Shown here: positions 54,198-63,500 of the stretch, piece by piece | Position numbering within the stretch: position 1 is the stretch's first letter | How the letters are laid out: each line of letters opens with the position of its first letter | Source: Thermoanaerobacteraceae bacterium | GTDB lineage: Bacteria > Bacillota > Thermoanaerobacteria > Thermoanaerobacterales > UBA4877 | Direction: 5' to 3' | NCBI GenBank assembly: GCA_030016635.1 | Contig: JASEJQ010000002.1 | Coordinates: 38,382-102,381 of the forward strand | DNA: 64,000 nt | Position numbers and translations under genes: made by a program | The notes under the pieces: model-generated | Databases searched by the model: none | The model's input: the letters and a program-made list of their open reading frames with translations, nothing else | Told to the model about the DNA's origin: nothing

Positions 54198-54489
54198 GTG
54201 AAAAAGGTGGTCTCCTTTCATATATACTCATGCAAACTACTCAAACCGCATAAGCTGTTGTCCATTATCAATTACTCACCTGCAAATAAGTTCACTGCAA
54301 TATGTTTATGGAAAACACATAAGATATTAATATTTATCATTATCTGCCCACCTCAATTATATGTTATAAATTTCCGCCGTTCAATACTTAAAAAACCATC
54401 AAAAAAATTCCTATCTAATTTATGTCTACATTGCAAATTCATGTATTATTTTCAAAAATCTATTGATAATATTAGTGGAGGTGAAACAT

Positions 54490-54639
54490 GTGAGTAAAGA
54501 TAAGCAAATGCGCCCCGATGCCAATGAGGTAAAGAGGAACACAAGGAACAAAGACGAGAGCAGGTCCACATCTATTGAAAACGTAGAGATTGGAAAAGAA
54601 TTCGCAGTAGAGAAAAAAGACAATAAGAAAAAGAAATAG
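54490..54639 (+). CDS. Small, very basic lysine-rich protein (49 aa)
   Basis: GTG start at 54490 with GTGGAGGTG upstream; ends at TAG 54639. Sequence KDKQMRPDANEVKRNTRNKD, then a VEKKDNKKKK tail; no membrane segment. Upstream region shares AATATTAGTGGAGGTGAA with the gene at 56513 (AATATTATTGGAGGTGAA). Followed by a strong terminator. Could be a small spore or nucleic-acid-associated protein; no family recognised. Confidence 0.6.
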   Translation: MSKDKQMRPDANEVKRNTRNKDESRSTSIENVEIGKEFAVEKKDNKKKK

Positions 54640-54649
54640 ACACAGCACA

Positions 54650-54684
54650 GGGAAAACCGGCAATCAGGTTTTCCCTGATATTTT
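54650..54684 (+). terminator. Intrinsic terminator of the 49-aa gene
   Basis: Perfect 9-bp stem GGGAAAACC/GGTTTTCCC (54650-54658 with 54667-54675) followed by TGATATTTTG. Confidence 0.85.
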
Positions 54685-54764
54685 GCTTTGTCTAATCATC
54701 ATATTTTTATTATGAATAATAGCAACCATCCATGTACCTGATCGCTTGTCTTGATATTTTATGA

Positions 54765-54872
54765 TTCGTAGCTGCACTCCACCGGGTACGCCTCCATTCG
54801 GCGTCACAAGCCTTAAGGTCGGCCTCTTAAGTCCATGCCAGATGCCCCTGCCATACTTGCCACTTATTTAAG
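54765..54872. other. GC-rich structured island without an assigned gene
   Basis: About 100 bases markedly richer in G and C than the surrounding spacer. It contains the hairpin ACGCC/GGCGT (54788-54792 with 54800-54804) and two CTTAAG palindromes (54812-54817, 54826-54831) able to pair. Both strands hold an open frame through it (minus frame includes RPTLRLVTPNGGVPGGVQLR). It may be a degraded mobile-element end or a structured RNA; nothing matches a riboswitch I know. Confidence 0.3.
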
Positions 54873-55015
54873 AGTATCATAGACTTACTTTAAGGGTGTA
54901 TTTGATGTTGCATATCATTTTCATATGTGTTCTTACTGTAATCATGTCATTAATAGAAAATAAACAATTCCGGCATATAATTATGATATAATTATGTATA
55001 AAGGGGGATAGCATT

Positions 55016-55753
55016 ATGAACAGATATGTAAACAAAGAGTGCCCATATTGTCACAGGACAATTACGGCAGATGATAATATAGTTGTATGCTCTAAATGCG
55101 GTATAGCCCATCATGTACAGTGTTGGAATGAAAACCATGGCTGTACTACCTATGGATGCGATGGAGATCCACGTGCGGCATTGAATTTTGGTTTTAACAC
55201 CTCTGAAATTTTGACACAGGCTGTAGAATATCCAAAAGCTCCCTTATGGCCTCGTTTATGGGCCAGTATACTAGACTCCATTATTGCAGGCGCTGCTTTC
55301 ATGGTTGGTATTATAATCCTGATTGTGGCCGGAGTTTTTGACTCCTATACTTACAATGGATATTATTCCGACTACACACCCCATAATGGAGTATCCTATG
55401 GGTGGTATATCTTTGGTATATTATTGATAATAGGCGGTATCATATGGGCTTTGACCTATAGCTTTATAAAAGATGGTATCGGAAAAGGGCAGAGCTACGG
55501 CAAAAGAGCAGCAGGACTTATGGTGGTAGACCTCAAGGACAACACACCATGCAGCAAAGGAAAATCTGCTTTAAGGAACTTAATCTGGACGGCCTTAAAT
55601 ATGATACCCTACATCGGCTGGCTTATTGAACCTATTATGGTCCTGGCCAATGATAAGGGTAGGCGACTGGGTGATTTGGCCGCCAATACCCAGGTGATAA
55701 CAACAAGAGAATATGAAGAATTAACTGATTCTGACCAATGGAAGGCACTCTAA
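55016..55753 (+). CDS. RDD-family membrane protein with an N-terminal prokaryotic RING-type zinc ribbon
   Basis: 245 aa, ATG at 55016 after GGGGG. Residues 9-50 contain CPYCHRTI...CSKCGIAHHVQCWNENHGCTTYGC: Cys/His spacing like the prokaryotic RING/zinc-ribbon domain. Residues ~75-225 are the RDD transmembrane domain (RLWASILDSIIAGAAFMVG, then YGKRAAGLMVVDLKD, and RRLGDLAANTQVI). This fused arrangement is known but its function is not. Independent gene with an inverted repeat at its 3' end. Confidence 0.85.
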   Translation: MNRYVNKECPYCHRTITADDNIVVCSKCGIAHHVQCWNENHGCTTYGCDGDPRAALNFGFNTSEILTQAVEYPKAPLWPRLWASILDSIIAGAAFMVGIIILIVAGVFDSYTYNGYYSDYTPHNGVSYGWYIFGILLIIGGIIWALTYSFIKDGIGKGQSYGKRAAGLMVVDLKDNTPCSKGKSALRNLIWTALNMIPYIGWLIEPIMVLANDKGRRLGDLAANTQVITTREYEELTDSDQWKAL

Positions 55754-55768
55754 GTGTCTTCCATTGGA
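55736..55768. terminator. Long inverted repeat at the 3' end of the RDD gene
   Basis: CCAATGGAAG...CTTCCATTGG with inner GCACT/AGTGT forms a 15-bp hairpin spanning the stop codon. There is no long T run, so strength is uncertain. Confidence 0.5.
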
Positions 55769-55820
55769 TTCAGGAGGAATATGCAGTTTTTTTCATTATT
55801 ATTCACCTCTTCTTTATTTA

Positions 55821-56366
55821 CTATCTATCCAGCTTTACTATGGCCTGGCCACTTCCCCAGACATCTGCGTCAAATATAAGTTCAAGGCCGCCGGCACTCT
55901 CTGGTATCTCATACGCTAGCTCTCCCCTCATCTTTCTCCCGGGGGCCAGTTCCCCATCCAGACTACCCTTTGTGTCTGCCCCAAATGCCTGGTCATAGCT
56001 GTACCCTTCGCCATCTGACAGTGTAAACATAAGCAATGAGCTAACATTTACAGGCTTGTCTGATTTATTCTCAACAGTCGCATCGATTATATACCATGTA
56101 TTCCCTTCGTCAGGCTTTAAAAAATCATTGCCATTAGATGTCCTTGTACTATTCACAGTCAGGACATAGTCGCCTATGCTTATAACATCACCTATCTTAA
56201 ATGTCTCTACCGCTGGTGCCTTCTCCTCATCCTTCTTTACACCTTCTGTCTGGTTAGTAGCCGCACCCGCATCGCTTACTTTTTCCGGTGTGGCAGTCTC
56301 ACCACATCCCGCAACAATGACAAATACAAGAAGCATTGAAATGATAACTGCAAGTCTCTTTAACAT
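55821..56366 (-). CDS. DUF4352-type lipoprotein
   Basis: 181 aa. Lipoprotein signal with VAGC (Cys21), a disordered Glu/Lys/Ala-rich linker, then the DUF4352 beta-sandwich (YVLTVNSTRTSNGNDFLKPDEGNTWYIID; VENKSDKPVNVSSLLMFTL; ELAPGRKMRGELAYEIPESA). Exported and membrane-tethered; role unknown. ATG at 56366. Confidence 0.82.
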   Translation of the reverse strand: MLKRLAVIISMLLVFVIVAGCGETATPEKVSDAGAATNQTEGVKKDEEKAPAVETFKIGDVISIGDYVLTVNSTRTSNGNDFLKPDEGNTWYIIDATVENKSDKPVNVSSLLMFTLSDGEGYSYDQAFGADTKGSLDGELAPGRKMRGELAYEIPESAGGLELIFDADVWGSGQAIVKLDR

Positions 56367-56512
56367 TTAAAAACACCTCCATAAGATATTATCTAATTTC
56401 ATAATATCATGGAGGTGTGTCAGGTTATGGCAAAATAAACGAAAATATTATCTTTTTATTCCCTTGAAGTATTTATATAAACAATCTAATAATATTATTG
56501 GAGGTGAATCCA

Positions 56513-56692
56513 ATGAATAAAGACGATACTTTAAGTAATCAAATAAAAAGAAAAGCCAAAAATAAGACTGAAAACAGGGCTAAGGGGATAATTTGGGGAC
56601 CCGACAATACACCAATATCCAATGTAGATTTTGTAAACTCTTCAAGAAAATCACTTCCCCCTTTCATTATCTCTTCCCTGTCTTACAAATGA
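56513..56692 (+). CDS. Small basic protein, 59 aa
   Basis: ATG at 56513 follows TTGGAGGTG. The first ~30 residues (NKDDTLSNQIKRKAKNKTEN) are basic; the C-terminal part is antisense to a decayed gene tail on the minus strand, so the true end may have been altered. Shares its leader pattern with the gene at 54490. Unknown function. Confidence 0.45.
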   Translation: MNKDDTLSNQIKRKAKNKTENRAKGIIWGPDNTPISNVDFVNSSRKSLPPFIISSLSYK

Positions 56693-57292
56693 TACCGCAG
56701 CACACGCAATGTCAATAGCAGCACCGGTAAGATATGCTACCCGTATCGCATATATAAATGCGGTGTCTACAGAGTTATTTTATCATGTTGTGCGTTTTAG
56801 TCCAATTCTCTTGAGGGGCCAGCAAGTATGAACTCAAGTCACTAATATGTTGCAGCTTAACATCTTTTAAAGTTACTTTATACAAGATTATTTTAGCATA
56901 TATAATGCTTTGGTCAAATTCTCTATCCTTTTTTGTCTAACTCATCCCCATCATGACTGCTATTCTGGCAAAAATACTTGCCCTAATTACTACCCAAAAA
57001 GAAATTAAAAAATTATTTACCATACTATTTGTAAAGAACAGATAATATCATCATACCTCACAAAATCTCTTTTATAATGTATGATAATGTTTTTACTTTA
57101 TGTGAAGTTATCCAAAAGCCATAGTACTCATACCAAAGAATGGAGATGATACATCTCCAAAGTACTGGCAAATACAACTTTTATTGTCATATGAAGTAAA
57201 CTCCTGAAATTTCTGTCAGAGGTATTGCTATAGGCATGACTAATGTCCATGCACCCAGGGTTGAACTAATGAAAAACATAACAGCTCCCTTC
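56651..57292 (-). pseudogene. Decayed transporter DNA (NhaC-type antiporter fragments and a membrane-protein tail)
   Basis: In the 760-bp gap, minus-strand frames contain FISSTLGAWTLVMPIAIPLTE (57292-57190) and, after a frameshift, QYFGDVSSPFFGMSTMAFG (57160-57100), which resemble the conserved cores of NhaC Na+/H+ antiporters. Nearer 56651 another frame (AFIYAIRVAYLTGAAIDIA) ends at a stop and looks like a different membrane-protein tail. Multiple stops make these non-functional. Assignment is tentative. Confidence 0.35.
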
Positions 57293-57451
57293 CTGATTGT
57301 TATACAGACATGTTCTATTAGATGGTTATTATTACTCTAACCGATATGCCAAAAACATAATATTATGTAGTTCTTATTAAAAAGCAAGATATGGCTACTG
57401 GATAATTTCCAATAACCATATCTTTGTTAGTATTTTATATGCTAATATTTA

Positions 57452-60400
57452 TTAATATATATCAGCAACCTCCATCAATCTCTTTAACATAGTAACCGCC
57501 TGTGCTCTGGTAGCAATTTGATCTGGACCAAACATATTCTGCGGTAGACCATTGACTATACCTAAATTATAGACATTATTTACTGCCTCCAAAGCCCATG
57601 CACTGATCTTATCCTTATCATTAAACTCTGCTGAGACCTTTTCAAGTTGCTTGCCTGTTGCATATTTATATGCCCTAAATATCATTAACGCCATTTCTTC
57701 CCTAGTGATGTTTTTGTCCGGCATAAAGTGTTTATCGTCTATACCTGTTATTATACCCGCTTTATATGCTGCGCTTATATCACTGTAATACCATGCGTTA
57801 CTGGATACATCCTCAAAATGTGCTTGTGTAGAATCGTCGTCCAATTTTAAAGTCCTAACCAATAATGATGCAAACTGAGCTCGTGTGATACTCCGGTCTG
57901 GAGCAAAATTAGCCTCATCTATGCCCATAGCTATGTGTCTGGCAGCCATCATTTTTATATCATTTTGTGCCCAATGATTTACAGTATCAACAAATGTTTT
58001 ATCGTATTCCATAACCACGTATTTGCTAAAGTGGGTTGTTTTGAAAATAATACTGTCCTCATCAACCACTTTACCACCAATATACATGAACTTACCCGCA
58101 TCATCTATATAATATACTCCAAGTAGATCCCTGTTTGCACCACTGCCATTATATCTTATTTTCACCGTAACCGGATGATTATTAAAATTGACTTTGCTGC
58201 TCTCATTATTATTTACGACCTCCAGGTTGATATCATATACATCCGAAGCAGCTTTATAACCTTTAAGGTCTTCCTTAATTTCAGCTTCTTTAAGCGGTTG
58301 AGAGCTTACTTTTACATGGAAAATTGCAAATTCATCCATGTTCTTAAGTTCATCTAAAGGAAGTTCAATATCAACATTTTCTCCTTTTATTGATAGTGTG
58401 TCATTATTAATGTTCATTATATCTCTCAGGTTTATATTTACTTCATTACCTGTAGAAATACTAACGCTAGAATCAACAATATCCGCGATTGGTGTATTAT
58501 GACCATTGTCATTACCTCTGTCCCTATTTTTCCCACCACCACTTGATGTACGTGTGATTGTAACTATGCAGCTATCTGTCTTATCGCCATCTACAGTGGT
58601 AACAGTTATTGTTGCTGTGCCTTCTGATACTGCTGTTACTGTACCGTCCTCACCGACTGTTGCTACAGCTCCATTGCTTGATGACCAGCTTACTCTCTTA
58701 TCTGTTGCATTCTCAGGCTCTACTGTTGCTATAAGCTTATATGTCTCTCCAACCTTCAGATCTAAGGTCTCTTTGTCTAAGGTTACACCTGTTACCGGTA
58801 CTGTAGTTGGTGCAGATATTGTAATTTCTCTTGTATCTCTGACCCTAATTCTCTGACCACCACTGAATCCACTAGGGAATCCAACAGCTGTTAAATAGTC
58901 ACCCACCTTTAATTCCGGTAATGGTCCACTTTGATTTATGATATATCCGTCCACAAAGACCAGAGCCTGGCCACTGCCATCATCAATATAGAATGATGTA
59001 TCGTTGTACCATTGTTTCAAATATCCTGAGGTCTTTATAAGTTTACCCTGGTTTTCAGGTTTAGATGCGTCTCCCGTCTTAATCTCTTTCGGCAGTAGAG
59101 GATCTGTATGGCCAACCTTAATAACATCAACATTATATTTATCAAATGTCAGTTCGTCATTGTTTTCAAATACTGTCCTTCTACCGTATACCCTTACAAT
59201 ATCCCCTGGTTCAAGTTCAGCATTTTCAGGCACTTCATTAAATGCCATTATTCCACCTGTCTCATCCTGTAGATAAAAGGCATCAAAGAATACTCCAGCA
59301 CCACTTGTAACAACTCCTCTGACCACACCATAAGTTCCTTCAGGCTTATTACGAAAATCGCCAATAGGTGTAAGTGTAATCTCATTCTTAGCCAGCCAGT
59401 TAAGCAGGTTTAGTGTAAGCAGCTCATTGTCACTGCCAGAACCATATTCATAATTTGAGAAGAAACCCCTACCCGTAACTGCAATGCGGCCATTTCCTAT
59501 TTCCTGCACGGCCAATATTGGCATTTTTGAAGGATCGCTATATTTGTATGTGGTATCACTGGTATATCCTACCTGATCAGTCTGATAGCTTGTCGGGTTT
59601 GCATAAGCCAAGATTGTAACGCCATCATCGTTTGTTAACTCTTGATTGTTTCTATCCACCAGAGAAGCTCCACTGAAATACCTTAGATTCTGGACACGGT
59701 CAACGCACATATTTATCTCATTATCCTCTCTCGGGAAGTTCTGTATCAGAACCGCCCATGGAGATTTGTCTCCTTGATATTGCCTTGATGAATCATTTTC
59801 GTATACGTCATCGAAGTTAATATGGATATTTGCACCTATATTATCAAGTAAAGGATTGCTTACTGTAGGATCATTGTTGTTACTCCCTTTACCAGTGTAA
59901 AATAAACCTCCACCATTTTTAACAAAGTCAGAAACATATTGCATTTCTTCATTGGTAAGGTAATTAACAGAATCAATTGGCTGAGTCATAATAAGAACAT
60001 CTATATTATTCAAAGAATCAACAGTGAATTTGGAAGTATTCTGTACCACTGTAAAACCTGCTTGCCTTAGTTGATCCTGAAGCTCTGTCAGGTTGCCATT
60101 AGCATAATCATTGTTATGACCCATGTCTATCATAACTGTTATTCCAAGAGGTTCGTTTACTTTTAAAACAACACTGGCCTGATTATCCGAATCATTATCA
60201 CCTGAAGGAGCATTTAGTATTTTAGCTATTATAGTTATAGAACCGGCTACATCAGGTGTATATTTTAAAGTTGCAGTTGCAGTGCCTTTAGACGATATTG
60301 AAGGTACAGTTACAGTACCTATTAAATTTTCATCAGATACAGAGTTTTTGTAAAAAGCAACCTCAATATTGTTTATAGTTTCTACACCCAGGTTTGAAAG

Positions 60401-60484
60401 TCCTGCAGATAATGTTACCTCTGTATCTACAATACACTGTTCAGGTGAAGTACCTAATCCTACCATCTTTAAGTCAACCGGCAC
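57452..60484 (-). CDS. Giant SLH surface protein, part after the amber codon (CARDB, ThuA-like, Ig-like and SLH domains)
   Basis: Open frame of 1010 codons from a GTG at 60484; the frame is in fact continuous back to the TAG at 60520-60518 and has no ribosome-binding site or signal peptide of its own, so it is the downstream part of one gene. Domains in order: CARDB (to ~110), a ThuA/DUF4350-like domain (VMIDMGHNNDYANGN; MTQPIDSVNYLTNEEM), OB-fold-like repeats, a bacterial Ig2 domain (ITVTTVDGD; VSWSSSNGAVATVGEDGTVTA), an unknown domain, and three C-terminal SLH repeats. Secreted and anchored to pyruvylated wall polymer. It contains no GGCCWGGCC. Confidence 0.85.
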   Translation of the reverse strand: MPVDLKMVGLGTSPEQCIVDTEVTLSAGLSNLGVETINNIEVAFYKNSVSDENLIGTVTVPSISSKGTATATLKYTPDVAGSITIIAKILNAPSGDNDSDNQASVVLKVNEPLGITVMIDMGHNNDYANGNLTELQDQLRQAGFTVVQNTSKFTVDSLNNIDVLIMTQPIDSVNYLTNEEMQYVSDFVKNGGGLFYTGKGSNNNDPTVSNPLLDNIGANIHINFDDVYENDSSRQYQGDKSPWAVLIQNFPREDNEINMCVDRVQNLRYFSGASLVDRNNQELTNDDGVTILAYANPTSYQTDQVGYTSDTTYKYSDPSKMPILAVQEIGNGRIAVTGRGFFSNYEYGSGSDNELLTLNLLNWLAKNEITLTPIGDFRNKPEGTYGVVRGVVTSGAGVFFDAFYLQDETGGIMAFNEVPENAELEPGDIVRVYGRRTVFENNDELTFDKYNVDVIKVGHTDPLLPKEIKTGDASKPENQGKLIKTSGYLKQWYNDTSFYIDDGSGQALVFVDGYIINQSGPLPELKVGDYLTAVGFPSGFSGGQRIRVRDTREITISAPTTVPVTGVTLDKETLDLKVGETYKLIATVEPENATDKRVSWSSSNGAVATVGEDGTVTAVSEGTATITVTTVDGDKTDSCIVTITRTSSGGGKNRDRGNDNGHNTPIADIVDSSVSISTGNEVNINLRDIMNINNDTLSIKGENVDIELPLDELKNMDEFAIFHVKVSSQPLKEAEIKEDLKGYKAASDVYDINLEVVNNNESSKVNFNNHPVTVKIRYNGSGANRDLLGVYYIDDAGKFMYIGGKVVDEDSIIFKTTHFSKYVVMEYDKTFVDTVNHWAQNDIKMMAARHIAMGIDEANFAPDRSITRAQFASLLVRTLKLDDDSTQAHFEDVSSNAWYYSDISAAYKAGIITGIDDKHFMPDKNITREEMALMIFRAYKYATGKQLEKVSAEFNDKDKISAWALEAVNNVYNLGIVNGLPQNMFGPDQIATRAQAVTMLKRLMEVADIY

Positions 60485-60517
60485 TTCTGGTGTCCAGAAT
60501 GGGGCAGAATATGCCCT

Positions 60518-63500
60518 CTACCCGTCTTCTTGGGTCACCTTTATAACATACCAGTTATGTCCTGTAGAATCTATAGTGAACTCTCCTTCATAGCTTGTAC
60601 CAGCGGGGTCAATACTTTCGATAGTCTTACCGGTATTGGTAATCAACTCTATGTTCTTAATTTCATCATTTGTCTTAAAATTAGTCTTCTTAACCCAGTC
60701 GTAGGAATTATCTTCCTGAACATCATCCCAGACCTTTACTTTAAAATTTATTTTCCCATCGGACGGAAGTTCACTGCCCATTGGATAACCATCGGCTGTC
60801 ACTTCTAACCTGAGATTGGGGTCTTCAACCATGTATACCCTCATATTCTTCATGGCATCAAGAAGTGAATCTGGGGTCAATCTGTCTGCCAGCACAACAG
60901 TCCTTCTTGGGGTCTGACCCCACGTAGCATCGTGATTGTCCTCGCCAAATGTCGGCGCCACATGCCAGCCTATGTCCAGTGCTTTATAGTAAATATAATC
61001 TGTGTTGACATAAGAATACTCTCCGGAGCCGTTGCCTACCTCCATTATGGAAAAAAGCTTGTCTACATCCGGCTGATAAGGTACAAATCCCCCAAAAGAA
61101 CCTTCAGGCATTCCGGGGTGGTTAAATTGTGCCACGGCTTCCGGATGAGTCAAAACCCAGGCATAAAACTTTTGAAGGTCCTGGTAAGCCCCACCCTCCT
61201 GAATTCTATCTATAAAATTCTCTGTCCCCAGCACGTTTGAATGTCCCCATGTAGTTGACGTCATTTCAAATGACGGGAATACAACAAAGTTTCCACTTTT
61301 TATTTCAGGATTATTGGTGTACTCACTTGACAGCTGCTTTTCCAACTGCCAGTCGTTTCCACCCTTTCTTTCAAAAAGAGTGCTGCTGCCAGGTGCATTG
61401 ACACTGTCATTGGGTCTTAATGAAGGATCTATATCATGGGAATGTTCTGAAAAAGTAAACCAATCGTAGTTGTGGGCTATTGCAGCCTTAAGCGCATCTT
61501 CCGGATTACCTCTTGCATCATGGGAAATTTCAGTATGGTTGTGGGTTGTGCCGACAAAATGCTGGAGAGCTCCCTCCTCCATAATAGTGAATTCCCATGT
61601 AATGCTGCTCTCGTTGCCTCTCAAATCCTTTACGGATAAACTGACAGTATGTTTTCCCATATTAAGGTCGCTTTCAGGCTCATATTTTAGATTGCCATTT
61701 TTAAAAGTTGCGTCCGGCTTAATATCATTTTCGTCAAGAGTGAACACTATGCTACTTTCATCAATACCCGAAGGGTCTGTTACCGTTGCTGATATTATAG
61801 GACGGGCTGAAAATATCACACTGTCCTCAACAGGTAAAATATTAGATATAGACGGTCCTGTAGTATCCGCTGTTATATTTATACTGTATGCCCCGGTCTC
61901 AGGTTTTCTGGCTGTGTTTTTCCCGTCACTTGCCTCTATATAATACTCAATACCTGATGTAGTTATAACTTCACCTGGTATTATTGCTGTATAATTGGTA
62001 CCGGTTGCTGTCATGTCTATGGATGTGAAATCCTGACTATCTTTTACGCGATAATACAACTTTGCTGTCGGGATATTAAGGTCATCGGTAATCACTGCAT
62101 TTATAGTTATATCAGTTCCCGCCTCTCCCTCTGTAACAGGGGTATGAGTTATTACGGGTGGGGTTGTATCTTCCGGCGGTGCACCAATCGCCAGGTCTCC
62201 AGGAACCCTTATTTTTATTTCATATGTGTCTTTGTATATTGCAGGTATGCCATAGACTGTTACATAATTACCTACTGCTATAAAATCAGGTAATGTAAAT
62301 TTAGGTTGATTGTATATCTGAACCCTGTTTTCTCCCCTGGAATCTGTAACATAAAAATTAGTGCCGGAAATGCTGTCCACCTTTACATTTTGTACCTCAA
62401 CCAATGTACCTTGAATTTTAGTATCCTTGACCTGGTCCAATGTAATAACATGGGGTGTTGGTAGTTGTACACCCTGTTGTAATATTTCAACACCATTGCC
62501 GGAAAAACTCAACTCTCTTTCTCCATTGTATGTGGTCATTTTACCGGTAACCCTCAGCCTATAACCCAAGTCAAAGCTGCTGTTTGCACCATAAATCAAT
62601 ACTCCCGAGGTATCATCTTGAATATATGCGTTACTTGTGCCAAATTTTGCAGTTACAATTCCCTCGACAGTGACATTATCGGTATTGTCCGGTAACGATT
62701 TAGCTTCAAGTATTGATATGGTGCCTCTGTTTATAGGCACATTTATCAGACTGCTCTCGGTGGTATCCTTACCGTCAGAGGCCACTATTTTGAATGATGA
62801 GGTGATAGAGCCTACTGTAAAACCGGCTGTATACGTCGTACCATTGTAGACAGCCATGCTTACAGTAGAAAACTCCTGGGCGCTATCGTTTTTATAGTAT
62901 ACCCATGCCTCAACCGTATCATCACTATCTATATCAGATATGTCAGCAAAGATAGAAATATTACTGTTGGGCTCTGGTTTCTCCGGTGTAAAATTTATAT
63001 TTTCTATAGATGGTCTATTATTGGAAGGCGGATTTGGACCTTCGGATGGTTCTTTTGGCGATTGGCTGTTTTGCGGTTCAGGTGCTCCGGTAACAAAATC
63101 TGCTTTATTATCTTCCGTATCCCATCCGTTGCCGTTATTTTTTCCATCAGCAGTTGGATCTGAACCATCATTGGCTCTGCGCTGAACACTGATTGTATTG
63201 GATGTGGGACTGGTTGGACCCGAACCTTCATAATCATTGGCGCCTCCATACCCCACAAAATCAACAACATCCTCATCTGATTTACCTGTAATTGGTTGCG
63301 TATTTTTAACCAAAGCGACTTTACCTTTTGTGCCCGACATATTTATGCTGCCAGCAGCATCTGGAGTTGGCAGTACATCTCCGGCAGAATCACCGTATTC
63401 CTGCACCAGATAATAACCGTGTGATGCTATTGTGCCGCTGAGTTCTGTTACATTCCACGAAGTTCCAGTTGCAGAAGCATACTGAACAGACCATCCGTCA

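Larger units (their letters stand above)
1150..55850. repeat. Dispersed palindrome GGCCWGGCC, 35 copies
   Basis: Starts at 1150, 1922, 4120, 6876, 8282, 8970, 8975, 9943, 15322, 18298, 22092, 22942, 23142, 23290, 25155, 26310, 30700, 32519, 33684, 33903, 35026, 39160, 40998, 41526, 41889, 44103, 47247, 47406, 50444, 50878, 51676, 53211, 53216, 53901 and 55842, by eye. Almost every copy lies inside a gene. Two pairs overlap as GGCCWGGCCWGGCC (8970, 53211). No copy in 36-38 kb or after 55850. The 9-mer is a palindrome with a W centre and contains CCWGG flanked by GGCC halves. Confidence 0.85.
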
